Shown: piece after piece, positions 17,185 to 25,695 of the stretch
How positions within the stretch are numbered: position 1 is the first letter of the stretch
Layout: each line of letters begins with the position of its first letter
Source: Histidinibacterium aquaticum
GTDB taxonomy: Bacteria > Pseudomonadota > Alphaproteobacteria > Rhodobacterales > Rhodobacteraceae
DNA: 64,000 bases
Reading direction: 5' to 3'
Assembly: GCF_008710275.1 (NCBI RefSeq)
Contig: NZ_VYQE01000001.1
Location: 62,001 to 126,000, forward strand
Program-made: the position numbers and the translations under genes
Notes under the pieces: generated by a model
What the model saw: only the letters and a program-made list of their open reading frames with translations
Told to the model about the DNA's origin: nothing
Databases searched by the model: none

Positions 17185-20100
17185 TGAACGATGAAAGCGA
17201 CCGGCCCGCCGAGCGGCGGGCCGCGGCGGACGAAGTGGACGCCTCCCGGCTGTGCATCGTCGGCATCGGGGCCTCTGCGGGCGGGCTCGAGGCGATCAGC
17301 GACATGCTGGCCATGGCCGACCCCGACAGCAATCTCGCCTATGTGGTGATCCAGCACCTAGACCCCGATCACGAAAGCCTGCTGGCCGAGATCCTCAGCC
17401 GCAAGACCAGGCTCGAGGTTCACCAGTCGGCGGGCGGCGAGACCGTGGAACGCGGCCGTGTCTACATCATCCCGCCGGGCCACGGCATGACGATCGTGGA
17501 CGGACGGCTCCGGCTGACGGAGTTCGCCCAGCCCCGCGGCCTGCGGCGCCCCGTCGACGACTTCTTCGAGAGCCTCGCGGAGGACCAGGGCCGCTACGCC
17601 GCTTGCGTCATCCTCTCAGGCACCGGCGCGGACGGCAGCGCGGGCCTGCGGGCGATCAAGGAGAACGAGGGGCTCTGCATCATCCAGGACCCGGCCTCCG
17701 CGCGCTACGACGGCATGCCCCAAGCGGCGCAGGCCACCGGCCTGGTGGATTTCATCCGCTCACCGACCGAGATCTTCGACTGCCTGCAGCGCTACTACTC
17801 GCACATGATCATGACCGAGACGGACTCCGACCTGCAGGAGGCCGTCCGGGACAACATCAGCGAGATCTGCTCGGTCCTCATGTCGAGCTCCGGGCACGAT
17901 TTCAGCGACTACAAGAAGACGACACTCGTCCGCCGCATCGAGCGCCGGATCAAGGTGCTCAACCTGCAGGACGCCGGCGACTACCTCGACCGGATCAGGG
18001 CGGATCCGGAGGAGGCCAACATCCTCTTCCGTGAACTGCTGATCAACGTCACCCGGTTCTTCCGCGACCCCGAGCAGTTCCAGATGCTGCGGCAGAAGGT
18101 GATCGCTCCCATCGTCCGCAGAAAGACGGACGAGCCGCTCCGGGTCTGGGTGGCCGGCTGCTCCAGCGGCGAGGAAGCCTACACGCTCGCCATGATCATC
18201 GCCGACGAGCTGAAGGCGCAGAAGAAGACGCTGGACGTCTCCATCTTCGCCACGGACATCGACGAGCAGATGCTCCAGAACGCGCGGGAGGCGATCTACC
18301 CGATGTCCGCCCTCGTGGACGTTCCCGAGGAGCTGCGCGAAACCTACACGATCGCCCGCGAGGGGCATTTCCAGATTCCCGCCCGCATCCGGGACATGGT
18401 CCGGTTCTCGGCCCACAACGTCACCCGCGATCCACCGTTCTCCAGCGTCGACCTGATCTCCTGCCGGAACCTGCTGATCTACTTCGACGACCGGCTTCAG
18501 AAGGCCACCCTGCCCACCTTCCAGTACGCTCTACGGCCCGACGGCTACCTGTTCCTCGGACCCTCGGAGACCATCGGGCGGTTCGATAACCTCTTCACTG
18601 CGATCGACGACCGCTCGCGCATCTTCCAGCGCACCAAGCAGAAAGTGGAGTATCCCAAGCATCTCCGGACGAGAAAGATCGATCCGCGGGACACGCAGTC
18701 TGGTGTGAGCGTCTCGCGGGGCCGCGTCCAGTCGAACACCATGCCGGGCAACGTCGCCGAGCGTGTCCTGAACACCTACGCGCCGCCCACCGTCCACGTC
18801 AGCCGGGACGGCGAGGTGCTGGCCTCTTCGGGATCGCTGGGGCGCTATCTCAAGCTCTCGCTCGGCCGGGCCGAAAGCGACTACGTCCAGTCGGTCGCCC
18901 TCCCCGGCGTGAGGGAGGCCGTGTCCAGCATCCTGCGCGAGCCACTCCGGCTCGGCCGGCGCCGCAAGATCACGGGCCTGAGGGCCCGGAGCGAATTCGG
19001 CACCCAGGAATTCGACCTCATCGTAGACGCCATGGCCGACGGCACGGTTCTCCTCGTCTTCCTCGAACGCGCGAAGTTCGAGGCCATCGAGGACGACGAC
19101 ATCGACGAGTTCGAGCCGAGCGACAGCCACGTCCAGAACCTCGAACACGAGCTACAGCAGACCCAGTCCCGGCTCTACACGACCGTGGAAGAGCTCGAGA
19201 CGGCGAACGAGGAGCTCAAGAGCTCCAACGAAGAGATGATGTCGATGAACGAGGAGCTCCAGTCGGCGAACGAGGAGCTCTCGACGGTCAACGACGAACT
19301 GAAGTCCAAGGTCGACCAGCTGACCCGCGCCAATGCGGACCTGTCGAACTTCTTCGCCTCGACCGACCTGCCGCTGGTGGTGGTCGATTCCGAGATGCAG
19401 ATCAGGAACTACACGGAAGCGGTGGTCGACATCTATCCCTTCCGCGGCGCCGACAAGGGACGGCCGCTGAAGCAGGTCACCTCATCTCTCGAGCAGGACA
19501 AGAAGGTGCTGGACGCGGTGTGCGAGGTCATGGAGAGCGGCGAGGTCCGCCAGCTCGACGTCAACGACCGCGCCTCCGAAGGGGCCAGGAACTGGTCCCT
19601 TCTCATCACGCCCTACCGCACCAGCGAGGACAAGGTCGACGGCGCCACCCTCGTCTTCACCGACCTGACCGAGGCCACCCGTCTCAAGACCGCGCTGGAC
19701 ATCGAGGGCGAACGCCTCAAGCTCGCCCTCAGGGTCTCGGAGCTCGGCGTCTGGGAGTACGATCCCGAGACCCGTGAAATCCGCGTGGACGACACGGCCG
19801 GGCGGCACCTCGACGCCGATCCGGAGCGCCACGGCATCCTGCCCATTTCCTTCATCTCGGACCGCTTGAGCCGGTCGGAGACGGCGACCATCGACGAGGC
19901 CTACCGGGCCTCCGCCGAGCAGGGGGAACTCTTCGAGTTCGTCTTTTCGGTGACCGACCGGAGGGGCGCCGAGCGTCACCTCCAGGCCGTAGGCCGCCAC
20001 GTCACGACACAGGGCGAAACGACCATGCTCGGCGTGCTCTTCGACGTGACCAAGGCCAACGAGGCCGCGCAGATCCGCGAGCTCATGCTCCGCGAAATGA

Positions 20101-20663
20101 ACCACAGGGTGAAGAACCTGTTCTCGATCATCTCCGGCATGCTTCGAGTCGTCGGCCGTCACGCCGAGACCGCGCGCGAGGTCGTCGAGGGCATGGAGGA
20201 CCGCATCGAGGCCCTCGCCCGGTCCCACGACCTGACCCAGAAAAAGGAAGGCAGCCGCGCCGTTCTCCTCGAGGAGACCGTTCGCGCCGCGCTGGAACCC
20301 TACGCCGGACACGCCCGGACCCTAGTGTCCGGCCCGCGGATCACCGTGGCGGACACGGAGCTCACGTCACTGGCCCTCGTGCTCCACGAATGGGCCACGA
20401 ACACCTCGAAGTACGGCGTGCTCGGACCGCTGAGCGGACGCCTTGAGGTGACCTGGAAACCACAGGATGACGGATCGGTGAAACTCGAATGGAACGAGTT
20501 CTACGATGAGCGGTTTGAACCGTCAGAAGAACGGGCCGGCTTCGGAGCGACCCTCGTACGGATCGCCGCATCGCAGCTCAACGGCGCCGTGAGTGTTGAT
20601 CAGACGTCCGAGTTCAGAAAAGCGGTGCTGGAATATGGCAAAGGACATGACTTTCATGGATGA
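17184..20663 (+). CDS. CheB-CheR-PAS-HWE hybrid sensor histidine kinase
   Basis: A giant 1159-residue signalling protein. Domains in order: CheB methylesterase (about 22-210; Ser31 in GIGASAGG, His in VIQHLDPDH, Asp in SGTGADGSAG); CheR methyltransferase (about 230-490; SAM motif VAGCSSGEEAYTLA, ATDIDEQML); a coiled coil (about 650-715, repeated ELxxxNEEL heptads); two PAS domains (about 715-835 and 850-960); then an HWE-type kinase with phospho-acceptor His974 in EMNHRVKNLF, N-box LHEWATNTSKYG and LEWNEF. The start overlaps the LOV gene stop, and the end overlaps the response regulator. HWE kinases in alphaproteobacteria often serve light or general stress signalling. The methylation target of the CheB/CheR part is unknown. 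Confidence 0.95.
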   Translation: MNDESDRPAERRAAADEVDASRLCIVGIGASAGGLEAISDMLAMADPDSNLAYVVIQHLDPDHESLLAEILSRKTRLEVHQSAGGETVERGRVYIIPPGHGMTIVDGRLRLTEFAQPRGLRRPVDDFFESLAEDQGRYAACVILSGTGADGSAGLRAIKENEGLCIIQDPASARYDGMPQAAQATGLVDFIRSPTEIFDCLQRYYSHMIMTETDSDLQEAVRDNISEICSVLMSSSGHDFSDYKKTTLVRRIERRIKVLNLQDAGDYLDRIRADPEEANILFRELLINVTRFFRDPEQFQMLRQKVIAPIVRRKTDEPLRVWVAGCSSGEEAYTLAMIIADELKAQKKTLDVSIFATDIDEQMLQNAREAIYPMSALVDVPEELRETYTIAREGHFQIPARIRDMVRFSAHNVTRDPPFSSVDLISCRNLLIYFDDRLQKATLPTFQYALRPDGYLFLGPSETIGRFDNLFTAIDDRSRIFQRTKQKVEYPKHLRTRKIDPRDTQSGVSVSRGRVQSNTMPGNVAERVLNTYAPPTVHVSRDGEVLASSGSLGRYLKLSLGRAESDYVQSVALPGVREAVSSILREPLRLGRRRKITGLRARSEFGTQEFDLIVDAMADGTVLLVFLERAKFEAIEDDDIDEFEPSDSHVQNLEHELQQTQSRLYTTVEELETANEELKSSNEEMMSMNEELQSANEELSTVNDELKSKVDQLTRANADLSNFFASTDLPLVVVDSEMQIRNYTEAVVDIYPFRGADKGRPLKQVTSSLEQDKKVLDAVCEVMESGEVRQLDVNDRASEGARNWSLLITPYRTSEDKVDGATLVFTDLTEATRLKTALDIEGERLKLALRVSELGVWEYDPETREIRVDDTAGRHLDADPERHGILPISFISDRLSRSETATIDEAYRASAEQGELFEFVFSVTDRRGAERHLQAVGRHVTTQGETTMLGVLFDVTKANEAAQIRELMLREMNHRVKNLFSIISGMLRVVGRHAETAREVVEGMEDRIEALARSHDLTQKKEGSRAVLLEETVRAALEPYAGHARTLVSGPRITVADTELTSLALVLHEWATNTSKYGVLGPLSGRLEVTWKPQDDGSVKLEWNEFYDERFEPSEERAGFGATLVRIAASQLNGAVSVDQTSEFRKAVLEYGKGHDFHG

Positions 20664-21036
20664 CGGACGTCGCAAGACCGTTCTGATCTGCGAGGACGAG
20701 GCGATCGTCGCGATGGACCTGGGGTTCATCTTCGAGGACCTCGGCTTCGACGTGATCGGCACCTTTGCCACCGTCAAGTCTTCGCTGCAGGCCATCGAGG
20801 AGGGCCGCATCCCGGACATCGCCCTGCTCGACGTACGGCTCGCCGACGGGAACGTCTTTCCCGTGGCCGACGCCCTCGCCGACCACGATGTCAGCCTGAT
20901 CTTCCACTCGGGCCATGCCGGCCTGCAGGAGATCAGCCGCGAGTACCCCGACGCCTCCTGCTGTCCCAAGCCCACCACGGCCCGCACCATCGAGGGCTGC
21001 GTGGAAAGCCTTGGCATGCTGACCCGGACCGCCTGA
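20656..21036 (+). CDS. single-domain response regulator (receiver only)
   Basis: A 126-residue stand-alone receiver. It has the acidic pocket (VLICEDEAIVAMD), the phospho-acceptor Asp in DIALLDVRLADG, the conserved Ser in LIFHSGHAG and the Lys in CCPKPTT. There is no output domain. ATG 20656 follows AAAGGAC and overlaps the end of the kinase gene by 8 bp; in-frame ATGs at 20635 and 20647 are alternatives. It is almost certainly the cognate phosphate acceptor of the HWE kinase, working by protein-protein contact or as a phosphate sink. Confidence 0.93.
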   Translation: MDDGRRKTVLICEDEAIVAMDLGFIFEDLGFDVIGTFATVKSSLQAIEEGRIPDIALLDVRLADGNVFPVADALADHDVSLIFHSGHAGLQEISREYPDASCCPKPTTARTIEGCVESLGMLTRTA

Positions 21037-21234
21037 GCCGACCTCCGAACAATCGGAAGACGGGCGCCCTGCCCTCTTGGATGCGGCGCGCGAACCTGCT
21101 CCGCCGCGGCCGGGACGGCGGGCGCCGTCCGCGCCCTGCCGCGCTCGATCACGGTCGGAGCGATGTGGGATCAGCGAGGTGACGGGCCCGGCGCCGCGGT
21201 CGCCGGGACGAGGTCCGACAGCGCCGCCGCACGG

Positions 21235-22629
21235 TCACTCTCGGAAGTCATCGTAGTCGTAGGCCCCCAGGGTGCCCGCGCCGTCGAAGACGAAGAAATC
21301 GACCGTCTCCGAGGCGTGCTCGGTTTCGTCATCCTGGCTCTCGTCCTCCTCGACGAAGATTTCGAACGCCGTGTCAGTGCTGCCCCTGCCGCGCGCCCAG
21401 GCGGTGTTTCCACCGGCGAAGCTGGACAACGCGGCGATCACGTTCACTCCGCCGTCCACGCGGGCCCCGAGGCCGACCGAGCCGCCCGAATGCGTGACGC
21501 CCGAGCCGCGGCCGGAGAGCCAGCTGATATTGCCGGACCGGCCGCTGCCCGCTTCGATAGCCACCCAACCGAGCCTTTCGGCCGTGTGGCCGCCGTCGTT
21601 GAGCGCCTCTTCCTCCTGCATCGTCAATTCGAAACCGGTCGCATCTGCGTCGCGCTGCCGGGTCGTGACGAAATCGGGACCGTTGGAGGTCTGCACCTGG
21701 CTGAGAATGACGGGCGTGCCGTCGAAGGCCGCGTCGAACTGGACCGTCTTGAACCCCTGAGGTGAAAGCAGGTTGCTGTCCAGGACGCCGGCCTCGATGA
21801 AAGTGCCGTCCGGCAGGATCCAGGTCCCCGCCTCGACCACGAGGTAGTTCACCCTCTCGTCGGCATGGGTCCCGTCGAGGTAGTTCGGCTCCTGCAAGCG
21901 CAGGGTCAGGTCGTTGCCGCTCGCCTCCGTCACCCGCACGTTCACCGGTTGCCCACCCCGCTCGGTGGCCACGAAGGCGATCACGACGGGGGTCTCGTAG
22001 CTCTGCTGCAGCGTCACTGTCTGTTCGTTGTGGTCCAGCGTCAGGGTGCCGGTTTCGGCGAAGCTGCGGATGGGCGCCGCGGAGATGGTCTCCTCGCCGA
22101 GGAGGTCGTCGAGACCGCCCGCGAGGCTTGCCATCGCGATGACGTCCCGGCTGGCCCCGAGCTGCTCGAGACAGGGAACGGCGGCGCGAAGCGCGTCCTG
22201 GGTCTCGCCGCGCTCGATCAGGTCGACGATCTGGATCACTCTCTCGTAGGAGGTGCAGGTCGTGCGGCCTGCCTGTTGTTCGCCCTGCGTCATTGCCTGC
22301 AGTTCAGGGCGCGGCTGCTCGGGGAGCGGAGCACCCGCGCGGCGTTGCCCTTCCCCAACGGCGGCCAGCCGGCGCGGCCGCTGCGGCGGGATCGGCGAGA
22401 TTCTCGGTGCCAGCATACTCGCCGAGCTCGCTGAGGCGGCCTGCGTGCCCGGCTCGACGAGGCGTCCTTCGTAGATCACGTCGGGAAGGTCGGTGATCAC
22501 CGTGATGGGGGTCCCCGGCGCGGCGCGCAACGACCGGTCCTTCGTGACGGGCGACGCTCCGGAGTCCTGGGCGACGGCGGCCAGCGGCAAGAGGGCGAGC
22601 GCCGCGGCGCACAACGGTTTCAGGCTCAT
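21235..22629 (-). CDS. secreted protein with tandem beta-rich repeats (H-type-lectin-like), function unknown
   Basis: A 464-residue exported protein with a clear signal peptide (cleavage near AAVAQDSG, residue 21). A Pro/Arg-rich linker is followed by a Cys-containing helical region (about 115-175). At least two related modules then follow, about 195-290 and 300-390. Shared features are an opening YETPVVIAFV or FDGTPVILSQV, a middle LRLQE or LTMQEE, and an end HADERVNYLVVEAGTW or HTAERLGWVAIEAGSG. Such modules resemble H-type-lectin-like repeats in marine bacterial secreted proteins. The acidic C-terminus may be a calcium-dependent or secretion region. Ligand and role are unknown. Confidence 0.75.
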   Translation of the reverse strand: MSLKPLCAAALALLPLAAVAQDSGASPVTKDRSLRAAPGTPITVITDLPDVIYEGRLVEPGTQAASASSASMLAPRISPIPPQRPRRLAAVGEGQRRAGAPLPEQPRPELQAMTQGEQQAGRTTCTSYERVIQIVDLIERGETQDALRAAVPCLEQLGASRDVIAMASLAGGLDDLLGEETISAAPIRSFAETGTLTLDHNEQTVTLQQSYETPVVIAFVATERGGQPVNVRVTEASGNDLTLRLQEPNYLDGTHADERVNYLVVEAGTWILPDGTFIEAGVLDSNLLSPQGFKTVQFDAAFDGTPVILSQVQTSNGPDFVTTRQRDADATGFELTMQEEEALNDGGHTAERLGWVAIEAGSGRSGNISWLSGRGSGVTHSGGSVGLGARVDGGVNVIAALSSFAGGNTAWARGRGSTDTAFEIFVEEDESQDDETEHASETVDFFVFDGAGTLGAYDYDDFRE

Positions 22630-22906
22630 GTCGGCTCCTCGTGGTCCAGGCTGTGGTCCTGCTCTCTGAAACGCGCCTCATGCAGCACCGGTCCCGGCTA
22701 AACACTCTCCGCCGACTGATATCGAATAGCAGTCGCCCGGGCCGCTCGAACCGGCAGTTTCACGCTCCCGAGCCCGGCGCGACCATGTGCTGATGCCATG
22801 CGCGGCCGCGCCACGGCCGAACATCCGCCTTTCTCCGACCCGGCAAAGGTTCCGCGGTTAAAGGGGCCGGGCCTCCGACGTGCCGGCTCGACAGGGGGGC
22901 GACCGC

Positions 22907-23416
22907 CTACCCGTGGGTGGGCTTCGGAACACGCGGGGCGGGGCCCGGCGACGGGGTCGGTGGGACGGCCCTCGCACGGGAGGGCGCGTTTGCGCGTTCT
23001 CGGGTCTCGTTCAGGCGGTGACGCTCGGCCTCGATCTGCGCCTTGCCCGCCTCGAGTTCAGCTTTGTCGCGGTCGCAATCGGGGTCGTCCAGCGCTTCGG
23101 CAAAACTGTCGATGATCGCCGCCTCGCACCGGTCCAGGGCCTCGACGAGCATGCGGTCCGTGCCATCGAGCATCGCGCCGATCCGGCCGAGGAACTCGCG
23201 CCCCTTCTCCATCGCGTCGAAGGTACGGACTTCGCCGCCCGCCTCCTCGACCCGCCCCGAAAGCTCCTTGGCGATCGCGTCGTGGGTTTGCGCCTGCTCT
23301 CTGAAGGTCGCCGCAGTCGCGGAAGACCGTGTCTGCTTGCCGGCCTTGCGGTAGAAGTCGGCCCCGGTGGTCAGTTTGCTTATTATCTCGTTCAGGTGGT
23401 TCAATCGCTGTGACAT
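22907..23416 (-). CDS. DUF2383-like four-helix-bundle protein
   Basis: A 169-residue protein. The N-terminal 110 residues ([20 protein letters not shown] and following) are helical and resemble the PA2169/DUF2383 ferritin-like family, which is linked to stress or metal protection. The C-terminal 40 residues are charged and then Pro-rich ([15 protein letters not shown]), which the family usually lacks. No signal peptide is seen. It is flanked by the secreted repeat protein (same strand) and tRNA-Ser. The family assignment is moderate. Confidence 0.6.
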   Translation of the reverse strand: MSQRLNHLNEIISKLTTGADFYRKAGKQTRSSATAATFREQAQTHDAIAKELSGRVEEAGGEVRTFDAMEKGREFLGRIGAMLDGTDRMLVEALDRCEAAIIDSFAEALDDPDCDRDKAELEAGKAQIEAERHRLNETRERANAPSRARAVPPTPSPGPAPRVPKPTHG

Positions 23417-23572
23417 CTGTCTTCGATCCGCTCTGGTTAAAGAGCGAAAACAGGTGACGCATACTGCCAGTTCCGGGCCCTCCGGGAGCGGTCGGCAGGA
23501 TCATGCCAGCCGCATCACGGCGTCGAAGCCCGAAAGTTCGATAATCTGGATGAGGCTCTGTCGCGGGGCTAG

Positions 23573-23662
23573 TGGCGGAGAGGAAGGGATTCGAACCCTC
23601 GAGACGGTTTCCCGCCTACACACTTTCCAGGCGTGCGCCTTCGACCACTCGGCCACCTCTCC
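23573..23662 (-). tRNA. tRNA-Ser (anticodon GGA), CCA encoded
   Basis: A class II tRNA of 90 nt including CCA. The acceptor stem GGAGAGG/CCTCTCC is followed by discriminator G and CCA (23573-23575 on the complementary strand). The anticodon loop contains GGA within CTGGAAA, specifying Ser. The long variable arm (GCGGGAAACCGT region) and the T arm with GGTTCGAATCC are present. Confidence 0.97.
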
Positions 23663-23671
23663 GCCGCGCGG

Positions 23672-23699
23672 TCTAGACGATGTTCGGAGGGGGATGCAA
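23672..23699 (-). promoter_or_regulatory. putative promoter of tRNA-Ser
   Basis: On the minus strand, TTGCAT (23699-23694) and TCTAGA (23677-23672) are 16 nt apart and lie 10 bp before the tRNA 5' end. The -35 match is good; the -10 is weak. Confidence 0.35.
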
Positions 23700-23820
23700 G
23701 GGGGCCCGACGCGATCAGTCGGAGCGGCCTTTCGGCCGCGCTGTCTGCGCCGGGTCACCGGCTGCGCCGGAGCCCCGGCAGCGGGGGGCTGTCCGCCCCC
23801 GCCGCGCTGCCGCGCGACTC

Positions 23821-23893
23821 CCCCGAGGATATTTCGCCCCAGAAGAGAGAGGCGCCCATGAGAAAGCGCCGCGAGGGTTCCCGCGGCGCTTTC
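23821..23893 (-). terminator. hairpin terminator of the binding-protein gene, next to a Rhodobacteraceae-type intergenic motif
   Basis: The 12-bp stem GAAAGCGCCGCG/CGCGGCGCTTTC (23862-23893, 8-nt loop) lies about 50 bp after the stop of the solute-binding protein gene and is symmetric enough to act in both directions. Next to it, CCCCGAGGATATTTCGCCCC (23821-23840) is a motif I recognise as recurrent between genes in Rhodobacteraceae genomes, often beside terminators. The remaining DNA up to the tRNA-Ser promoter is GC-rich and shows nothing else. Confidence 0.6.
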
Positions 23894-23945
23894 CTTTCAA
23901 CATCAACAACTTGGCGGTGCGTCCAAATTTGGACGCCCTGCCCGA

Positions 23946-24992
23946 TCAGAAACCGGCCTTGATCAGCTCGAAGGTCTCCGACTGCTTTTCGCGCAACTCC
24001 TGGCTCATCGGCAGCTGGGCGAGGACCGGCACGTCGATATCCTCGAGACCCGCGGCCTCCAGCTCTTCCTGGCTGATCTCCTCGGTCAGCGCGGCCTGGT
24101 TCGAGGTGCCGAAGCCGGCCTCGAGCAGCGGCATCGCGCTGGAGGGATCGAGAAGCGCGTTGATGTAGTCGTAGGCCTTCTCCTCCGATCCCGGCGCGTC
24201 GGTCATGTTGACGTAGCCGCAAAGCCAGAGCGAGGAGCCTTCTTCGGGCTCGCGCTCGAAGGCGATCGGCCGGTCTTCCTCGACCATGGTCGGATAGGTC
24301 TCGTTCCAGGCCCAGCTCACCAGCACCTCGCCGGTGGAGAGCAGCTGCGAGAGCTCCGCGGGGTCGGTCCAGTAGGTGCGCAGGTTCGGATGGATCTCGC
24401 GCAGCCAGTCGGAGGCCGCCTGGAATTCCTCGTCCGTGGCGTCCTGCCAGTTGGTCACGCCGGTGGCGAGATAGGCGAGCGCATAGGCGTCGTCGACGTT
24501 GTCCGGGATCGTCAGGCGGCCCGCGTAGGCCGGGTTCTTGAAGACCTCGAGCGTCGAGACGTCCTCTTCCGGCACCTCGTCGGGATTGTAGGCGATGGCG
24601 GTCGAGCCGAAATCCGTCGGGATGAAGTAGGCCTCGGCATCGCCGGAGGCCACGTCCTCGCCGGTCAGGTCGGAATTGAGGTCCGAGAAGGCCTCGATCT
24701 GGGAGGTGTCCCAGGGCTCGATGATCCCGCTCTCGACCCACTTGGTCACGGAGCCCGCGCAGATATGCGTCACGTCGGCCTGGAAGCCCGAGACGAGCTT
24801 CTGGAAGGCCTCTTCCTCGTCCCCGAAGAACGAGAAGGCCGGGCTCTCGCCGTAGGTCTCGACGTAGGTCTGGTGGTAGGCGGGGTCCTCGAACCCCGGG
24901 TAGTCGAAGACCAGCAGATCGCTGTCCTGCGCGGCGGCGGCGCCGGCGAGCGCGATCCCGGCGGCGGAGCCGAGAAGCAGCTGTTTGGTCAT
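23946..24992 (-). CDS. extracellular solute-binding protein, polyamine (PotD/PotF) type
   Basis: A 348-residue periplasmic binding protein with a signal peptide (LLLGSAAGIALAGAAAAQDS). Family features are DVTHICAGSVTKWVESG early in the chain, GSTAIAYNPDEV, and VLVSWAWNETY lining the ligand cleft. The fold matches the spermidine/putrescine-binding subfamily of ABC importers. No permease or ATPase gene is nearby, so it is an orphan binding component. It may serve a transporter encoded elsewhere or work in sensing. The start at 24992 gives a standard signal peptide. Confidence 0.85.
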   Translation of the reverse strand: MTKQLLLGSAAGIALAGAAAAQDSDLLVFDYPGFEDPAYHQTYVETYGESPAFSFFGDEEEAFQKLVSGFQADVTHICAGSVTKWVESGIIEPWDTSQIEAFSDLNSDLTGEDVASGDAEAYFIPTDFGSTAIAYNPDEVPEEDVSTLEVFKNPAYAGRLTIPDNVDDAYALAYLATGVTNWQDATDEEFQAASDWLREIHPNLRTYWTDPAELSQLLSTGEVLVSWAWNETYPTMVEEDRPIAFEREPEEGSSLWLCGYVNMTDAPGSEEKAYDYINALLDPSSAMPLLEAGFGTSNQAALTEEISQEELEAAGLEDIDVPVLAQLPMSQELREKQSETFELIKAGF

Positions 24993-25157
24993 AAGTCGTC
25001 TCTCCCTAGTGGACGTTTTGAGGGAAACGCTAACACGGGTCCGCGCGTCCGCAAGGGGCGAATGGCTTGCGCCCCGCGGCCGCGGCGGCCAGTCTCGCCA
25101 TGGCGGCGCGGACGCCCGAAAAAGCGCCGCCGGTGCAACGCAGCGAGGGACACGGCG

Positions 25158-25664
25158 ATGATTTCGCCCGACTACTGCCGCCTCATGGCGCGCTACAACG
25201 CCTGGCAGAACGACGGCCTGCGCGGGCTCGTGACGGAGATGCCGCGCGAGGTCTACGAAGCCGACCGGGGCGCTTTCTTCGGCTCGATCCGCGCGACGCT
25301 GAACCACCTGCTCTGGGCGGACCGCGTCTGGATGAGCCGGATCGGCGATCTGGATCCGCCGGGCGGCGGGATCGCGGAGAGCGTCGAGATCACGCGCAAT
25401 GCCGCCGACTGGGTGGCAGAGCGCTACCGTGTCGACGGGCGCATCCGGGTCTGGGCCGACCGCCTGCGGGCGGTGGACCTCGCCGGCCCGCTCACATGGT
25501 GGTCGGGGGCCTCGGGCCGCGAGGTGACCAAGCCGCGCGCCCTCTGCATCGCCCACATGTTCAATCACCAGACCCATCACCGCGGCCAGGTCCACGCCAT
25601 GCTCACGCAGGCTGGACTTCAGCCCCCACCGACCGACCTCTTTCTCATGCCGCAGGAGGCATGA
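25158..25664 (+). CDS. DinB family protein (first of two in the window)
   Basis: A 168-residue DinB/YfiT-type four-helix bundle that probably binds a divalent metal. Metal-ligand histidines are visible in TLNHLLWADRVW (about residue 50) and in FNHQTHHRGQVH (about 135-146), the family's triad. The family includes thiol-S-transferases and many uncharacterised proteins; the substrate is unknown here. It lies 31 bp upstream of acuI on the same strand, so the two may be co-transcribed. A second, divergent DinB protein is encoded at 41896-42420. Confidence 0.85.
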   Translation: MISPDYCRLMARYNAWQNDGLRGLVTEMPREVYEADRGAFFGSIRATLNHLLWADRVWMSRIGDLDPPGGGIAESVEITRNAADWVAERYRVDGRIRVWADRLRAVDLAGPLTWWSGASGREVTKPRALCIAHMFNHQTHHRGQVHAMLTQAGLQPPPTDLFLMPQEA

Positions 25665-25695
25665 CGCGGTCCGGACCCCAGGAAGGAGACACCCG

